Shown here: positions 21,360-30,961 of the stretch, piece after piece
How the letters are laid out: each line of letters begins with the position of its first letter
How positions within the stretch are numbered: the first letter of the stretch is position 1
Position numbers and translations under genes: made by a program
Notes under the pieces: model-generated
Databases searched by the model: none
Told to the model about the DNA's origin: nothing
What the model saw: the letters and a program-made list of their open reading frames with translations, nothing else
Assembly: GCA_900095095.1 (NCBI GenBank)
Contig: FMBT01000303.1
Span: 1-64,000, forward strand
Length of the DNA stretch: 64,000 bases
Source: Fragilariopsis cylindrus CCMP1102
Lineage: Eukaryota > Bacillariophyta > Bacillariophyceae > Bacillariales > Bacillariaceae
Reading direction: 5' to 3'

Positions 21360-22520
21360 ATGGCCGCAGCTCACGATACAAGTACAAGTACTACCAACAA
21401 TGATTTCTACGGTATCCCAGTGGTCGACGAGATCTGGGATGCTCCTGCATGGCAACTAAAAAGCCTTCTCATCATTTCGCTTGCAATATTATTTCAACCT
21501 AATGCGTTTCGTAAAACTAGGATCCGGTCAATTACTTTTTGGATTGCCATCATTGGAGTTGCCATTTTCTCATCGGATACAACATTAATCCCGATATTGT
21601 CTACTATCATCCACACCCGATCGATGTATCCTTATATAATCGTAATTCCGCATTCTTTTATTGCGGCAGCAACTTATCGATCCAAGCATGGTAACAACGT
21701 GCATTGTCTACAATCTCTGATACTTGCATTCTTCTTGTACGGTTTTGGTGGGTCTATCGTTTCCGATCTTTTTATGGGCCTCCCCGTGACTGCTTTGTCT
21801 CATGTTAGAATTATTCCGTGTTACTTGCTCGGTTGGTCCTTAGTATGGCTCTCTCCATTCGATGTGATGTTTCGGAGTTATAGCAATCCTTCATCGTCTT
21901 TGCATTATTTCCTCCAAGCTTGGGAGGCTGTGGACTCAGTAACGACTCCAATGGGACGCATATCTCGGAGTGCACGAGAATTACAAAACAAATCGACGGC
22001 ACCAATAATAGCAGGATTATTAGCGGGTTTAGGTGGGGCCGGTCTCCGCCATGCTGTAGGAGAATCGAAATCATTTGCTGCCTTAGAGGTAGGATTTTTA
22101 AAGACACTTTCATATTCGTTGTTATGGTGGTGGCTAGCCGTACGCAATTGTCAAAATGGAGACTACGATTTATTCGCTGGAAATATTAGAAGTGACGAAG
22201 AGCGATTACTTCTACAAGAAATTAATAATTGCGATTCATACAATGGGAGTGATCTGTTGCGGGTGATATTTGTCGGTACGCATACAATATGGATGATACT
22301 TTCCGGAACCGGTATTGTGAATGGGCATCCCCTAGTCTGGTTGTGCAGAGAGATTATTTTTGGAAGAATGGGAAAATTGTTCGTCCAGTTCTTTCGCATG
22401 GGACCACCGTCAAAACCGTTCTTATATAGGAATGTTAACGATGGTAGCAACGATGAGGACGATGACAGCAAAAACAATACAAATAGTAAGGAAACTATTG
22501 AATCGAAAAAAGAAGCCTAA
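21360..22520 (+). CDS. TRIC-like trimeric intracellular cation channel
   Basis: Single exon, 386 residues, multi-spanning membrane protein. The pattern matches TRIC channels, which carry K+ across ER membranes to balance Ca2+ release. Seen here: a glycine-rich helix YGFGGSIVSDLFMG (127-140); a helix ending WSLVWLSPFDV (159-169), where TRICs have a conserved PxD after an aromatic helix; then AWEAVDSV (187-194); and a second glycine-rich helix GLLAGLGGAGLRH (219-231). The C-terminal tail (about 350-386) is acidic and Asn-rich. Similarity is by motif order only, so another small polytopic family is possible. Animal TRICs are shorter by about 90 residues, mostly in the termini. Confidence 0.6.
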   Translation: MAAAHDTSTSTTNNDFYGIPVVDEIWDAPAWQLKSLLIISLAILFQPNAFRKTRIRSITFWIAIIGVAIFSSDTTLIPILSTIIHTRSMYPYIIVIPHSFIAAATYRSKHGNNVHCLQSLILAFFLYGFGGSIVSDLFMGLPVTALSHVRIIPCYLLGWSLVWLSPFDVMFRSYSNPSSSLHYFLQAWEAVDSVTTPMGRISRSARELQNKSTAPIIAGLLAGLGGAGLRHAVGESKSFAALEVGFLKTLSYSLLWWWLAVRNCQNGDYDLFAGNIRSDEERLLLQEINNCDSYNGSDLLRVIFVGTHTIWMILSGTGIVNGHPLVWLCREIIFGRMGKLFVQFFRMGPPSKPFLYRNVNDGSNDEDDDSKNNTNSKETIESKKEA

Positions 22521-23764
22521 CAGAGATTTTCTGCTTCTATAATTCAAAAACCTCGGAAATAGCTTTTGTTCTATTGATAGACCTGGATTTGATTTCAAGA
22601 GTCTGCAGAGTTCTTCGTTGAATGGAGCAAAAGTAGCACATAGTAATTCCTTTGTTTGACTTTGTACTTGCTATCACTGAGGTTGGACCTACGCAATAGA
22701 ACAGGAATTTTATATATAAGAAAACTTTGGATGCGTTCTTTTATCTTCACTGGATGAGCCTTAAGTTCATCGTAGCTTAAAACGAGAAGCTTTTTCGATG
22801 AAACAGTTTAAACCACTTGCATAAGTGGTTTACGTACAAGCCATGCCTGCTACTTCCATCTGGTCCAGTTGGGTTTGAAAGCACTAGTATGGATTTCTTG
22901 AGAACAAACTCGTCAAAAGACATGATAGAGCCATTATCCATATCCACTTGATTATTATGCCATGCGGTGCTTTCCCGAACACAGAGGCACCGAGCAGGCA
23001 TTTTTTTCACTTGAGTCATATTGCACCACAATCACTACTGCAAAATAAATAGTAAAGATGGAGATTTAGATGAACACAGGTTATAACTTTCTTTGCGTAC
23101 CTATAGTATCTATATGTATAGTAGTAGTAGTAGTTTAGGTATACCATCATTGTACAAACACATAACAGAAGACAGAGGTATCCCACAGGAGAATAATGAT
23201 ACAGAAACGGCTTCACACAGGTTGTCATGAAAGAGGAAGATGCTATCTCAATGAAGCTAGATTACTTCAATTGATAAGAATAGTATACTGGTGACAATAT
23301 TAATAAATAATAGGACCGTAGAAAATCGAAGATAGTGGACTATTGCCTTTAAATCAATTAGTATTCATATTGAAAGTTAATACTGTTTAGTGGTGTACCA
23401 TTAGTAAAAAAAGCACAATCAAAAGTGATAGAAACTTAGATCAGTAGCCCTATTCGTCCACACACATTATACGAAGGCAGTAAAAGACCGCAAGTATAAT
23501 ATGTTAATTGACCATAGAATTACGATAATTGTCAAGATTTAGAATTTATACTTATTACCACAACAACTTCAAAATAAAACAAAAATTTTATTCATATTTT
23601 CAATAGGAGCATAATAATTATAATATAGATGTATTCATTTTATGTTTCCCATTATCTCCTTCTGATAAAACAACGAGGTCGCAACAAAGATGTTTGAGTC
23701 CCGTCCTCAAAAATCTATACTAATTCCTAGATATAATTTCAAGCCCGACAAAAACTCTTTAAAT
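22521..23764. other. Convergent intergenic region, no supported gene
   Basis: 3' flanks of two convergent genes. It contains a perfect 9-bp stem-loop AAACCACTT-GCAT-AAGTGGTTT (22810-22831) and a (TAG)n run near 23118-23133. A minus-strand frame 22777-23031 lacks an upstream ATG and any family signal. Confidence 0.5.
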
Positions 23765-25020
23765 CTAGTCTTCTTTCATTTGGTCACCGCCTTCCTCGTC
23801 CTTCTTGTCTTCAGCCTCTTCCTTTTCAACACTTGCAAGGACGCAATCTAGAAATGCTTGTATTGGAGATTTTCCATCCGCAAGCGCTTTTTGTCCATCT
23901 GAAGCATCCAGCTGAAAATTGGCCAATACGCTTTGGTAACCGTCCATACTACCATTATCATCCGGCAATAGAGCTGCGGTCAGTGAACGTAAGGTCTAAA
24001 TCATTGTTTAAAAAAGTCATGATAAAGCAAATGGAGTCACAAGAATTTTTAATGTATACAAAAAAACAAAATCAAATAAAGATAAGGGGCATATTAGGAT
24101 GAGAAATTATATTAGACAAATGAACTGTTTTCGCGTTGAAGACAACATGTTGTTAATAGATGTACCTGTTGAACTTGTGGGCTGCGAAGGCAAGATTCGA
24201 GAAATTCTGCTGACCGCTGCTCCTCTGGAAGCTCCTGCAGGAGCCGATTGCGAACCTCTTCATTTTCCAATAGACCGTTTATGGCGCTGGGGGAGACAAC
24301 CTCATGTAGACCGGGAGGGTTTTCTTGTAAATTTGAAACACCACCCATTGCACTTTGTAAGTCTGCTAGAGTTAATTTTTTGGTTCCACCACCAGTTGTG
24401 GCAGCTGCCGTGGAAGCGGCGGCGGAAGCTGCGCCTCCATTTTGATCGGCTCCTTGTGGCATACCAAGGTTCTCCAAAATATTACTGAGGGCATCCACTT
24501 GTCCCGTCGTTGTTGAAACGCTCGACGGAGATGGTGCCGAAACTCCAGCGGAGTCAGCAGCTTCTGATGGTTTCGTAGTCTCCTTCAGTACTTTGTTCAC
24601 CCTGTCGATTAATTCAGGATCTTCTTCCTTATCTTGCAACCAAATCATCCTCCATTCGCTATCCAATTTCCAATAATAAACTCTGTCGTTGCAATCGGCA
24701 TCTTGAGACTTGGGGACGTCAACACGTTCGAGAGTGACAGGGTCGGTTATACGAATCGTATCCATTACTTTCTTTTCTCGTCGGTCGTACCATTCCCAAA
24801 CCAAACAAGAATCATCGTTGTATTTCAGATTAACTTGGCATCTTCGCGTGTCAGGCGTCGCTAAGAATTTTCCATTCTCTTGCAGGGCCAATTCCATCTT
24901 CCCGGCTTTGAAGCTTACCAATGGTTTGACTTCGTCTTCGTCATTATTGCTGTTCCGGGCATTGCTCGACGACGATGCGTTTGGGTTGCCTCCCAATGCA
25001 TCAAATAGATCAGAGTACAT
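23765..25020 (-). CDS. RPN13: Proteasomal ubiquitin receptor Rpn13/ADRM1
   Basis: Subunit of the 19S proteasome lid that binds ubiquitin and recruits the deubiquitinase UCH37. Two exons, 24166-25020 and 23765-23995, join at a GT-AG intron in phase 0 (PQVQQ then TLRSLTAALLPDD). The protein has 361 residues. The N-terminal Pru domain (about 33-145) shows VSFKAGKMEL, GKFLATPDTRRCQVNL, CLVWEWYDR, and DRVYYWKLDSEWRMIWLQDK, all typical. A Ser/Ala/Gly-rich linker follows. The C-terminal DEUBAD domain (about 250-340) contains NGLLENEEVRNRLLQELPEE and QAFLDCVLASVEK. The tail is very acidic. Length and domain order match the family. Confidence 0.93.
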
Positions 25021-26520
25021 GATGATGGAGTTTTTCGTACAATGTAGATATTTAAATTTGTGTCTCTTTCTATATTCAATAGTACTGTAGTTGATTAACG
25101 TGATCGAAATAATCGTTTGACTTCATTGAGTTTCGATAGAGTTAAAGTGAAGTAAGTTGAAAGTTAGGGTTAAGGGTCAGCAGATTTTATGTTGATTTTT
25201 TTTTTGAATTTAAGGGCCTACTGTACAGTGATATATATCACTACTACTACTACTACTATACTACTACAAAAAGAGACAGGACCTGGTACACAATCAACGT
25301 CTTTTCTACAGGATCTGAATGCATAAATGCTCAGAGTACGACATTTTAAGTAACAAAATTGCCAGAAGGAAAGTTTGTTTCAAGAGATATCTTTCTAGTA
25401 AATTTGCAAGAAATGCTAAATATGGTAGTCTAGTTGCAGTCATACTCACTCTTAACAACAAAAGCGTTTCAGATTTCAGATCTATTGGGCACTGCTACAA
25501 AAAAATCTTCTACATCGTCTGCCGGAATGCATGTGTCAATGTTGGATTCGTAAGTTTCGTAGACTGCTGTAGTAGTACAACAAGAAGGTTGATTGTTGTT
25601 TTCAGTTGTGGGGACCAACTAACCAGTGCAGTGTAGTAGAAATTGTGAGTAGTGGTTTTAGAAATTACTAGTCTCACTTAATTGATAAAGCAAACTTTGC
25701 CTTTGGATATAACAAACCCAAAGAGTATAATCATTCATTAGTCAGAGAATGAATGGCAAACAAAAAAGATCTCAACACGTCCTTTGGGCCAGAGAAGAGA
25801 AACATCAGTAAATTAACAAAGAGGATGGACCCAACAAGAGAATCCATTCCCATCAAAGCTGATCGTCTCTGCATAGTGATAGAGTCAGAGAAACCACTAC
25901 ATGTAAATTCTTGCTGCAAAACAACGCAACAAAACAGGAGGTAGAGGTAAAAACAACATATATAACTGGATCCACCGAACAAACAAGAACAAGGTAAGAA
26001 TAAGGTGCTCAATTGAACAGAAAATATCTCCCTATAATAATAATATGATCAATAAATAAGCAGAAAGAGGCAGAGGAATCTTGACCAGAGTTCTTTTCAC
26101 TTTGACTAAATTAAAAGAAAACTGGTTTTCTCAATACTAAATGATGCAACCAGAGAATGGAAAATAATTCGCAGAAAGTTTCCTTTGTTTTCGCCATGCC
26201 ATATGCAATGATTATACTGTTGTACTATTTTTTGAGGGTGTATATCTGCGCCTGATTTAACATTATCCAAACAAATTTGGCGAATCAATTTGGAGTGAGT
26301 TCTCCAGTAAGAAATTTGTTCAAGGAATCGAACAGATTGAAGATTGCGTGTATAGTAGAGTCTCTCTCATGATATACATCTGTACATTCCAGTACACGAC
26401 AAATGGTATGAAAAATGAAGAAGACAAAGACTAATAGGATGACGACAGAAACGGCATCAGCAACCGGCAACAATGCTAACTTTTTTCATCAGACCAGTTT
26501 GAAAGGAATAAGAATTCAAC
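25021..26520. other. Long intergenic region, no supported gene
   Basis: Contains a (CTA)n tract at about 25240-25266. Several 60-100 codon frames occur on both strands without recognisable content. A possible extra 3' exon of the centrin-like gene could lie at 26285-26400 (minus, ending FLTGELTPN), but the join is not supported. Confidence 0.45.
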
Positions 26521-27036
26521 CTATAGGTTTACCTTGTGAGCTATTCGAAAAAAATGCTCAGGACTCAACAGGCCCTCCCCCGTCGAATCCGCAAACTCGA
26601 TCATTTCTACCAGTTCTTCTTCTGTCAGATCTTCTCCAAGTTCAATGCAAACACGCTGAAGGTCTTCTATTACCACCACACCCTTTTGAGCTTCATCCAT
26701 TAATTGAAATGCCTTATTCGCTTTTTCCAATTGCATCGTTTTGTCTGCCGCAAATCTCAAGAACATATCTGCATCTAATTTTTCTAACGAATCATCATTG
26801 AAGTACTTTCTGATATCGTCAGTTTTTAATCCTGTCAGTTGAAGCTGTTTCAACGGTGTCTTGGCATACGAGATGGGCAATTCTTTGTTAGTTTCATTCC
26901 TCTTCTTGTTGCATGATACTATTGATTTTTTATAAGCAAGGAGAATTTCTTTGCGCCGGAATTCGTCAATAACGTCCTCGGGAGGTATTGGTTCGACCTT
27001 TCCTCGTCGCCTTCGTTTATTTCTACGTTTTGGAGG
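26521..27036 (-). CDS. Centrin-like EF-hand protein (5' end unresolved)
   Basis: The open frame reads PPKRRNKRRRRGKVEPIPPE, a helical region, then a centrin-type C-terminal lobe. The match is MDEAQKGVVVIEDLQ, ELGEDLTEEELVEMIEFAD and STGEGLLSPEHFFRIAHK. Both calcium loops are altered at ligand positions (third loop DEAQKGVVVIED), so calcium binding may be weak. Centrins act in basal bodies, spindle poles and mRNA export. There is no ATG in this frame. It opens after an in-frame TAG at a good acceptor-like site (CACAATAG|CC, 27037), so a 5' exon must lie upstream and was not found. The frame stops at 26521, but a GT donor after RIAHK (about 26532) could lead to another exon. Confidence 0.65.
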   Translation of the reverse strand, partial: PPKRRNKRRRRGKVEPIPPEDVIDEFRRKEILLAYKKSIVSCNKKRNETNKELPISYAKTPLKQLQLTGLKTDDIRKYFNDDSLEKLDADMFLRFAADKTMQLEKANKAFQLMDEAQKGVVVIEDLQRVCIELGEDLTEEELVEMIEFADSTGEGLLSPEHFFRIAHKVNL

Positions 27037-27893
27037 CTATTGTGATGAGAGACCAAGACCAAGATCACAATATTCAATATTTATCAGATGTAATATCATC
27101 ATCATCATCATCATAATCGTCGGTCGTCGTAAAGATAGTAAAAAAAAGCAACGATTCAAGAGGTTAGGTCTAGTAGTACAATACTAAGTATTCAATAGCG
27201 CTTCTTCACACATAAATTATTACTCCTCTTTCCTCTTCGACCATTTTATTCCAGATTGCGTAGATCGTACCATCTCTAATATGAAATACTACACCAAGTA
27301 TACTACTCCTTCTGTACAGATATTGTGATTCAGGAAATCCATACAGTCTCTGTAGACTAATTGATTGCATTCTTAACTTCTTAAAACGCGTTCGAGTTTT
27401 AAAGTTTGGGTTATGGTGGATATTATGATGCACGCTGAATGCTGCATGCTGTACTATCTAGACTGTTTTAAGCTTAAGATTATTATAAGCCTTTTCCCAA
27501 AAATGACCGTTCAATTACGAACCGCGCATGGAATTTTGCTATATATGCGGCATTATACCGCAATAAGTGTTGAAAACTGACTGTAACCGCAATGAACGAC
27601 TATGTGACTAGTGACTAGTTCAGGGTACAGTACTTAGTACGTTACATAAAATATAAAATATTAACGCTACTGCTGTATTGAGCAGATCGAATCAATCCTC
27701 TCTTTGGCGGGAGCAAACTTACGTTAAAGAATAAACAATTTCATATTACATATTAAGACTTCTGAAACTTCTTGTATATTTCGTCGTATTCGTTTAACTT
27801 ACGCCAAGAATAACATACAGTGCATTGAATATACTAACATCCTGTACAATAAATAATAATAATAATAATAATAACAGTAATATCAATATTAAT
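27037..27893. other. Divergent intergenic region
   Basis: Must hold the missing first exon of the centrin-like gene. An ATG-ATG-ATG run near 27096-27112 (minus) is a candidate start, but it is interrupted by the TAG at the acceptor. It also has an (AAT)n tract at 27850-27873. Confidence 0.45.
27850..27873. repeat. (AAT)n microsatellite
   Basis: Eight AAT units, 20 bp before the chosen start codon of the next gene. Confidence 0.9.
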
Positions 27894-28805
27894 ATGGAGC
27901 GACCAAATCGCCTCGTGGAGGATATGAAAGGAATGAGTCTTCGTGGGGCGACCACAGCAACAGCAACACAGACGACGTCAAGGGCGGCTGGTAGGACTAC
28001 TAGAAGTGCCATGGCGACCAATAGTAGCGGAATGGGCATATCACCTCCAGTACGTCGAATGGAACGTAATAAAAGCGGGGGTAGTAAACTGATAAAAGGA
28101 GGCCGCGCTCCACCAAAACGAAGTCAGAGCCAAAAAATTGGGAGACCAGCATTCAATCCTGTTCTACCAAATGCATCTACTCCTACAGAACGACAGCAAC
28201 AGCAACAACAGCCAACGCGAGGTGTCAATCGTAGCCAGAGCAGTCGAGTTAAATCGACAACACGGAATGCCCCATCTCGATCGGGATCATTCCAACGTCG
28301 ACGTGTACCAGATCGTACGAGCAGTTCGTCGTCATTAAGGCGGGGACCTACTACAAAAAAACAACACCAGCATTTGGGTAGTAGTAACGCTACTGCGACT
28401 ACAGGAACCATCGAAACAGATGATATATCGGTCTGCGATTCCGTTTTTACGTCAATTTCAATTGCAACAATGGATAGTATCGCAGTACGAAAATCTCAGA
28501 TGCCGTCATCATCCAATAGTGGATCAAAAATGGCTACTAGGATTGAATTTAATGATAAAGTGGGATATCTCAGCAATAGTAATAGTGATGAGTATGAGAG
28601 TGATCTTTATGAATACGAGGATGAATTATCTGTTTTTTCAGAATCCTGGTGTTCGAGTGAGTCGGGATCTTGCGAAGTTCTAAGTGATTACGAGGAAGAA
28701 GAAATGGATGGTGCTATTTTGGAAGACAATGAAGGTGAAGACGAAGCAGAGGTCAGATCGCCAGAAATTATTAATAAGGACAAAGAAGAAGAATGCACGG
28801 GATGA
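27894..28805 (+). CDS. Disordered Ser/Arg-rich protein with acidic tail
   Basis: Single-exon ORF of 303 residues from ATG 27894. No family is recognised. The first two thirds are basic and rich in Ser, Thr, Arg, Gln (SRAAGRTTRSAM, PPKRSQSQKIGRPAF, SQSSRVKSTTRNAPSRSGSF). The last third is strongly acidic (YESDLYEYEDELSVF, SDYEEEEMD, EDNEGEDEAEV). Between them is RIEFNDKVGYLSNSNSDEYE; 'EFNDKV' followed by an acidic strip resembles short linear docking motifs such as phosphatase-binding segments, which is only a suggestion. Charge asymmetry and low complexity suggest an intrinsically disordered regulator or scaffold. An upstream TTG would extend it over the (AAT)n run, so the ATG is preferred. 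Confidence 0.6.
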   Translation: MERPNRLVEDMKGMSLRGATTATATQTTSRAAGRTTRSAMATNSSGMGISPPVRRMERNKSGGSKLIKGGRAPPKRSQSQKIGRPAFNPVLPNASTPTERQQQQQQPTRGVNRSQSSRVKSTTRNAPSRSGSFQRRRVPDRTSSSSSLRRGPTTKKQHQHLGSSNATATTGTIETDDISVCDSVFTSISIATMDSIAVRKSQMPSSSNSGSKMATRIEFNDKVGYLSNSNSDEYESDLYEYEDELSVFSESWCSSESGSCEVLSDYEEEEMDGAILEDNEGEDEAEVRSPEIINKDKEEECTG

Positions 28806-29278
28806 ATGAATATCGAACTTGTATGGAACGAAAGCGAAGAAAAATTAAGATAATCATATCCTATATTTTCTAAATGTCTACCACTACTATGCTGAATTTT
28901 GACAGGTTTGTTGTTATTACATTAGTTTATAATATTAATAGTCAATTTTATCCTATATATTTCATAATACACAAATCTTACCTCCATATGATACTGAACG
29001 AGGCAATAATATCTTCAGTAGATAAAAGAATATCGTCAATATTACCTACATTTTCTACAGCAGTAACTTCCTCGATCGAATGCCAAAAACAATGAGATGA
29101 AAGGAAATTTGGGAACACGTTAAGTGCAGCACGAAGAGAAAACCCAAACTAATTGTTGAAGAAACATACCACTACTGTAGTGAATTTTCAATCGAACAAA
29201 TGCAATAATATACAACAGAGAAAGAATACGCAAGTCTTAGTTTTTCTCTCCGAAAATAATTGATGTTATTTTGGTCTA
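28806..29278. other. 3' flank shared with a segmental duplication
   Basis: No gene supported. Positions 28975-29278 are part of a segment copied in inverted orientation near 46.1-46.4 kb. Confidence 0.6.
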
Positions 29279-29889
29279 TTAAAACTCGGTTTTCTCTGGA
29301 CAAACATCTCCGTCTATTCCAATCCATCCGTCTGGCCATTCGTAAGCATATGCACTAATGTTCATATTCTCCCATGCATGTAATTTCGTTTTCTTTTCCA
29401 AGAAAGAGTACCAAGAGTCCTTCATGGACATTCCATGATAACCACGCATGCGGTTTATATATCTGTAGATAAATTATTACCGGGGGGGGGGGGGGTCAAC
29501 ACGGGTTAAAAATTATATTATATTAAACGAATGAATCATTACAAACAGTCCACAATATTAAATATACTCAATGATTGATTCATAATACATACCCTGTAAA
29601 AGTTGAGAACCAGGTACCAGCAAAGGCTCTTGCTCGACTTGACACAATGGTATCAATCATTCCAAAGTAATTTGGATCTATATCTCCAAGTGATGCAAGA
29701 TCCCAGTAATCATCTAAGAATCGTATGTCGTGATGCTTTGCGATAGGATCAAAGAATGATTTATCACGCTCGTCAGTTGCAATATAAATGATCTCGTTCG
29801 GCTTCCAGACTTCTTTGGTATTCTCGTACCACTTTTCAGCGGATATTTTAACTTTTTTGTATTGGAAGTCTCCTCTACGGATATGCATT
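28975..29889. repeat. Inverted segmental duplication, copy A
   Basis: About 915 bp covering the 3' half of the first O-fucosyltransferase-like gene (including its intron and a G14 tract at 29482-29495) and its 3' flank. The reverse complement matches 45523-46433 closely, about 16 kb away, with few substitutions and a 10-nt deletion in the other copy. Confidence 0.9.
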
Positions 29890-30863
29890 GCTGAGAAAAT
29901 TCCACCACCCTCTTCATCAGGGTTAAATCCTCGTTCAATGCCTTCGATCTGCAGTGCCTTGACAATTTTTCCAGCAGCGCAGTAGATTTGATCGTTATAA
30001 TGAAGGAAATCTCTCACAAATCTCTTGAAGTAGTTGTCAACCGATGGATCGGTGAAATGTATCGCATTGTAGAAATGAGCAAGGAGACGCCACTCCTTCT
30101 CTTGTGCTCGGAAGTGTATCAGTGTGTGATCATTCAACTCCGACGTCCATGTAAAAGGCTTCCTACTACCACAAAAGGATGAAATTGAACTCTCGGTTTG
30201 ATTTGTCTTTGAGTTCCCTGCATACAAATCATTATCGAAAATAATACAACTATCACTATTTATATCAGGTACATATCCAGCGCTATTCAAATACCCAGTT
30301 AAATGGTCGCAGAAATTCTTGCTCTTTTTTCTATGCTCGCAAACTAAGGCGCTATTCGTCACGTTTTCTATCATCTCCACGGGGATAGGTACACGACCAC
30401 CAGGTCCACCTTCTCGCTTGATAAATTCTGCAGTAGATATAGTTTTCACCTTCTTCGCGAATTCGGGTGTGCCCAAAGGAAAAAAATCGGCAAAACCTCT
30501 TTGTTTATTACCCTTATCAGCAGCCAAACGATAAAGTGGTTCCTTCGGTGGGAGGACTAAAGTCCTCCCAAGCGCTGCAGCAATAACAAAAATAATTTCC
30601 ATAGACATTCGGACATTATTCCAACCTCCACGATCAGTTGAAAAAGTGATGTACTTTTCGTCGGTACCTTTCGGAGCAAACGGAGTCACAAATTCTCGGT
30701 CTATCGTGCCCTGTGGGTCGTTCCAATAGGCTATCGAATCAACATTGATGTCACATTTGATCGACCCTCTCGACGCTCCGGTAACAGCCGGAGTGTCGTT
30801 TTCCGATCGCCCTGCCAATGCTCGTTTCACAGGTTTCAGCTTGAACGTTTCATCTGTCTTCAT
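29279..30863 (-). CDS. O-fucosyltransferase-like glycosyltransferase, copy lacking membrane anchor
   Basis: Two exons, 29593-30863 and 29279-29462, with a GT-AG intron joining FSTFTG to YINRMRG. The protein has 484 residues. It resembles GDP-fucose O-fucosyltransferases: GGWNNVRMSMEIIFVIAAA with GRTLVLPP near the N-terminus (donor-site loop) and HIRRGDF (a conserved Arg motif) near the middle, then FAGTWFSTFTGY. These enzymes add fucose in the secretory pathway. Unlike its tandem neighbour it has no transmembrane anchor. An open frame extends nine codons upstream of the ATG to an acceptor-like CAG, but only about 70 bp separate it from the next gene, so the 5' part was probably lost in the duplication. 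The intron contains a run of 14 G. Confidence 0.8.
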
Positions 30864-30961
30864 TTCGGTAATGTTAATTTTTGGCGGTAACTGAAGAAAG
30901 AAAAGAGAGGAAATATCTACAATGTGAGCGTACGAGCACGAAATAGTTCGATTCTATAGTG

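Noticed and set aside
22777-23031. 84-codon minus-strand frame between TRIC-like and Rpn13 genes
   Set aside because: The frame starts only at a TTG, has no recognisable motif and lies in the 3' flanks of two convergent genes.
25319-25636. 105-codon plus-strand ORF
   Set aside because: No motif, no supporting neighbour and random-looking composition in a long intergenic region.
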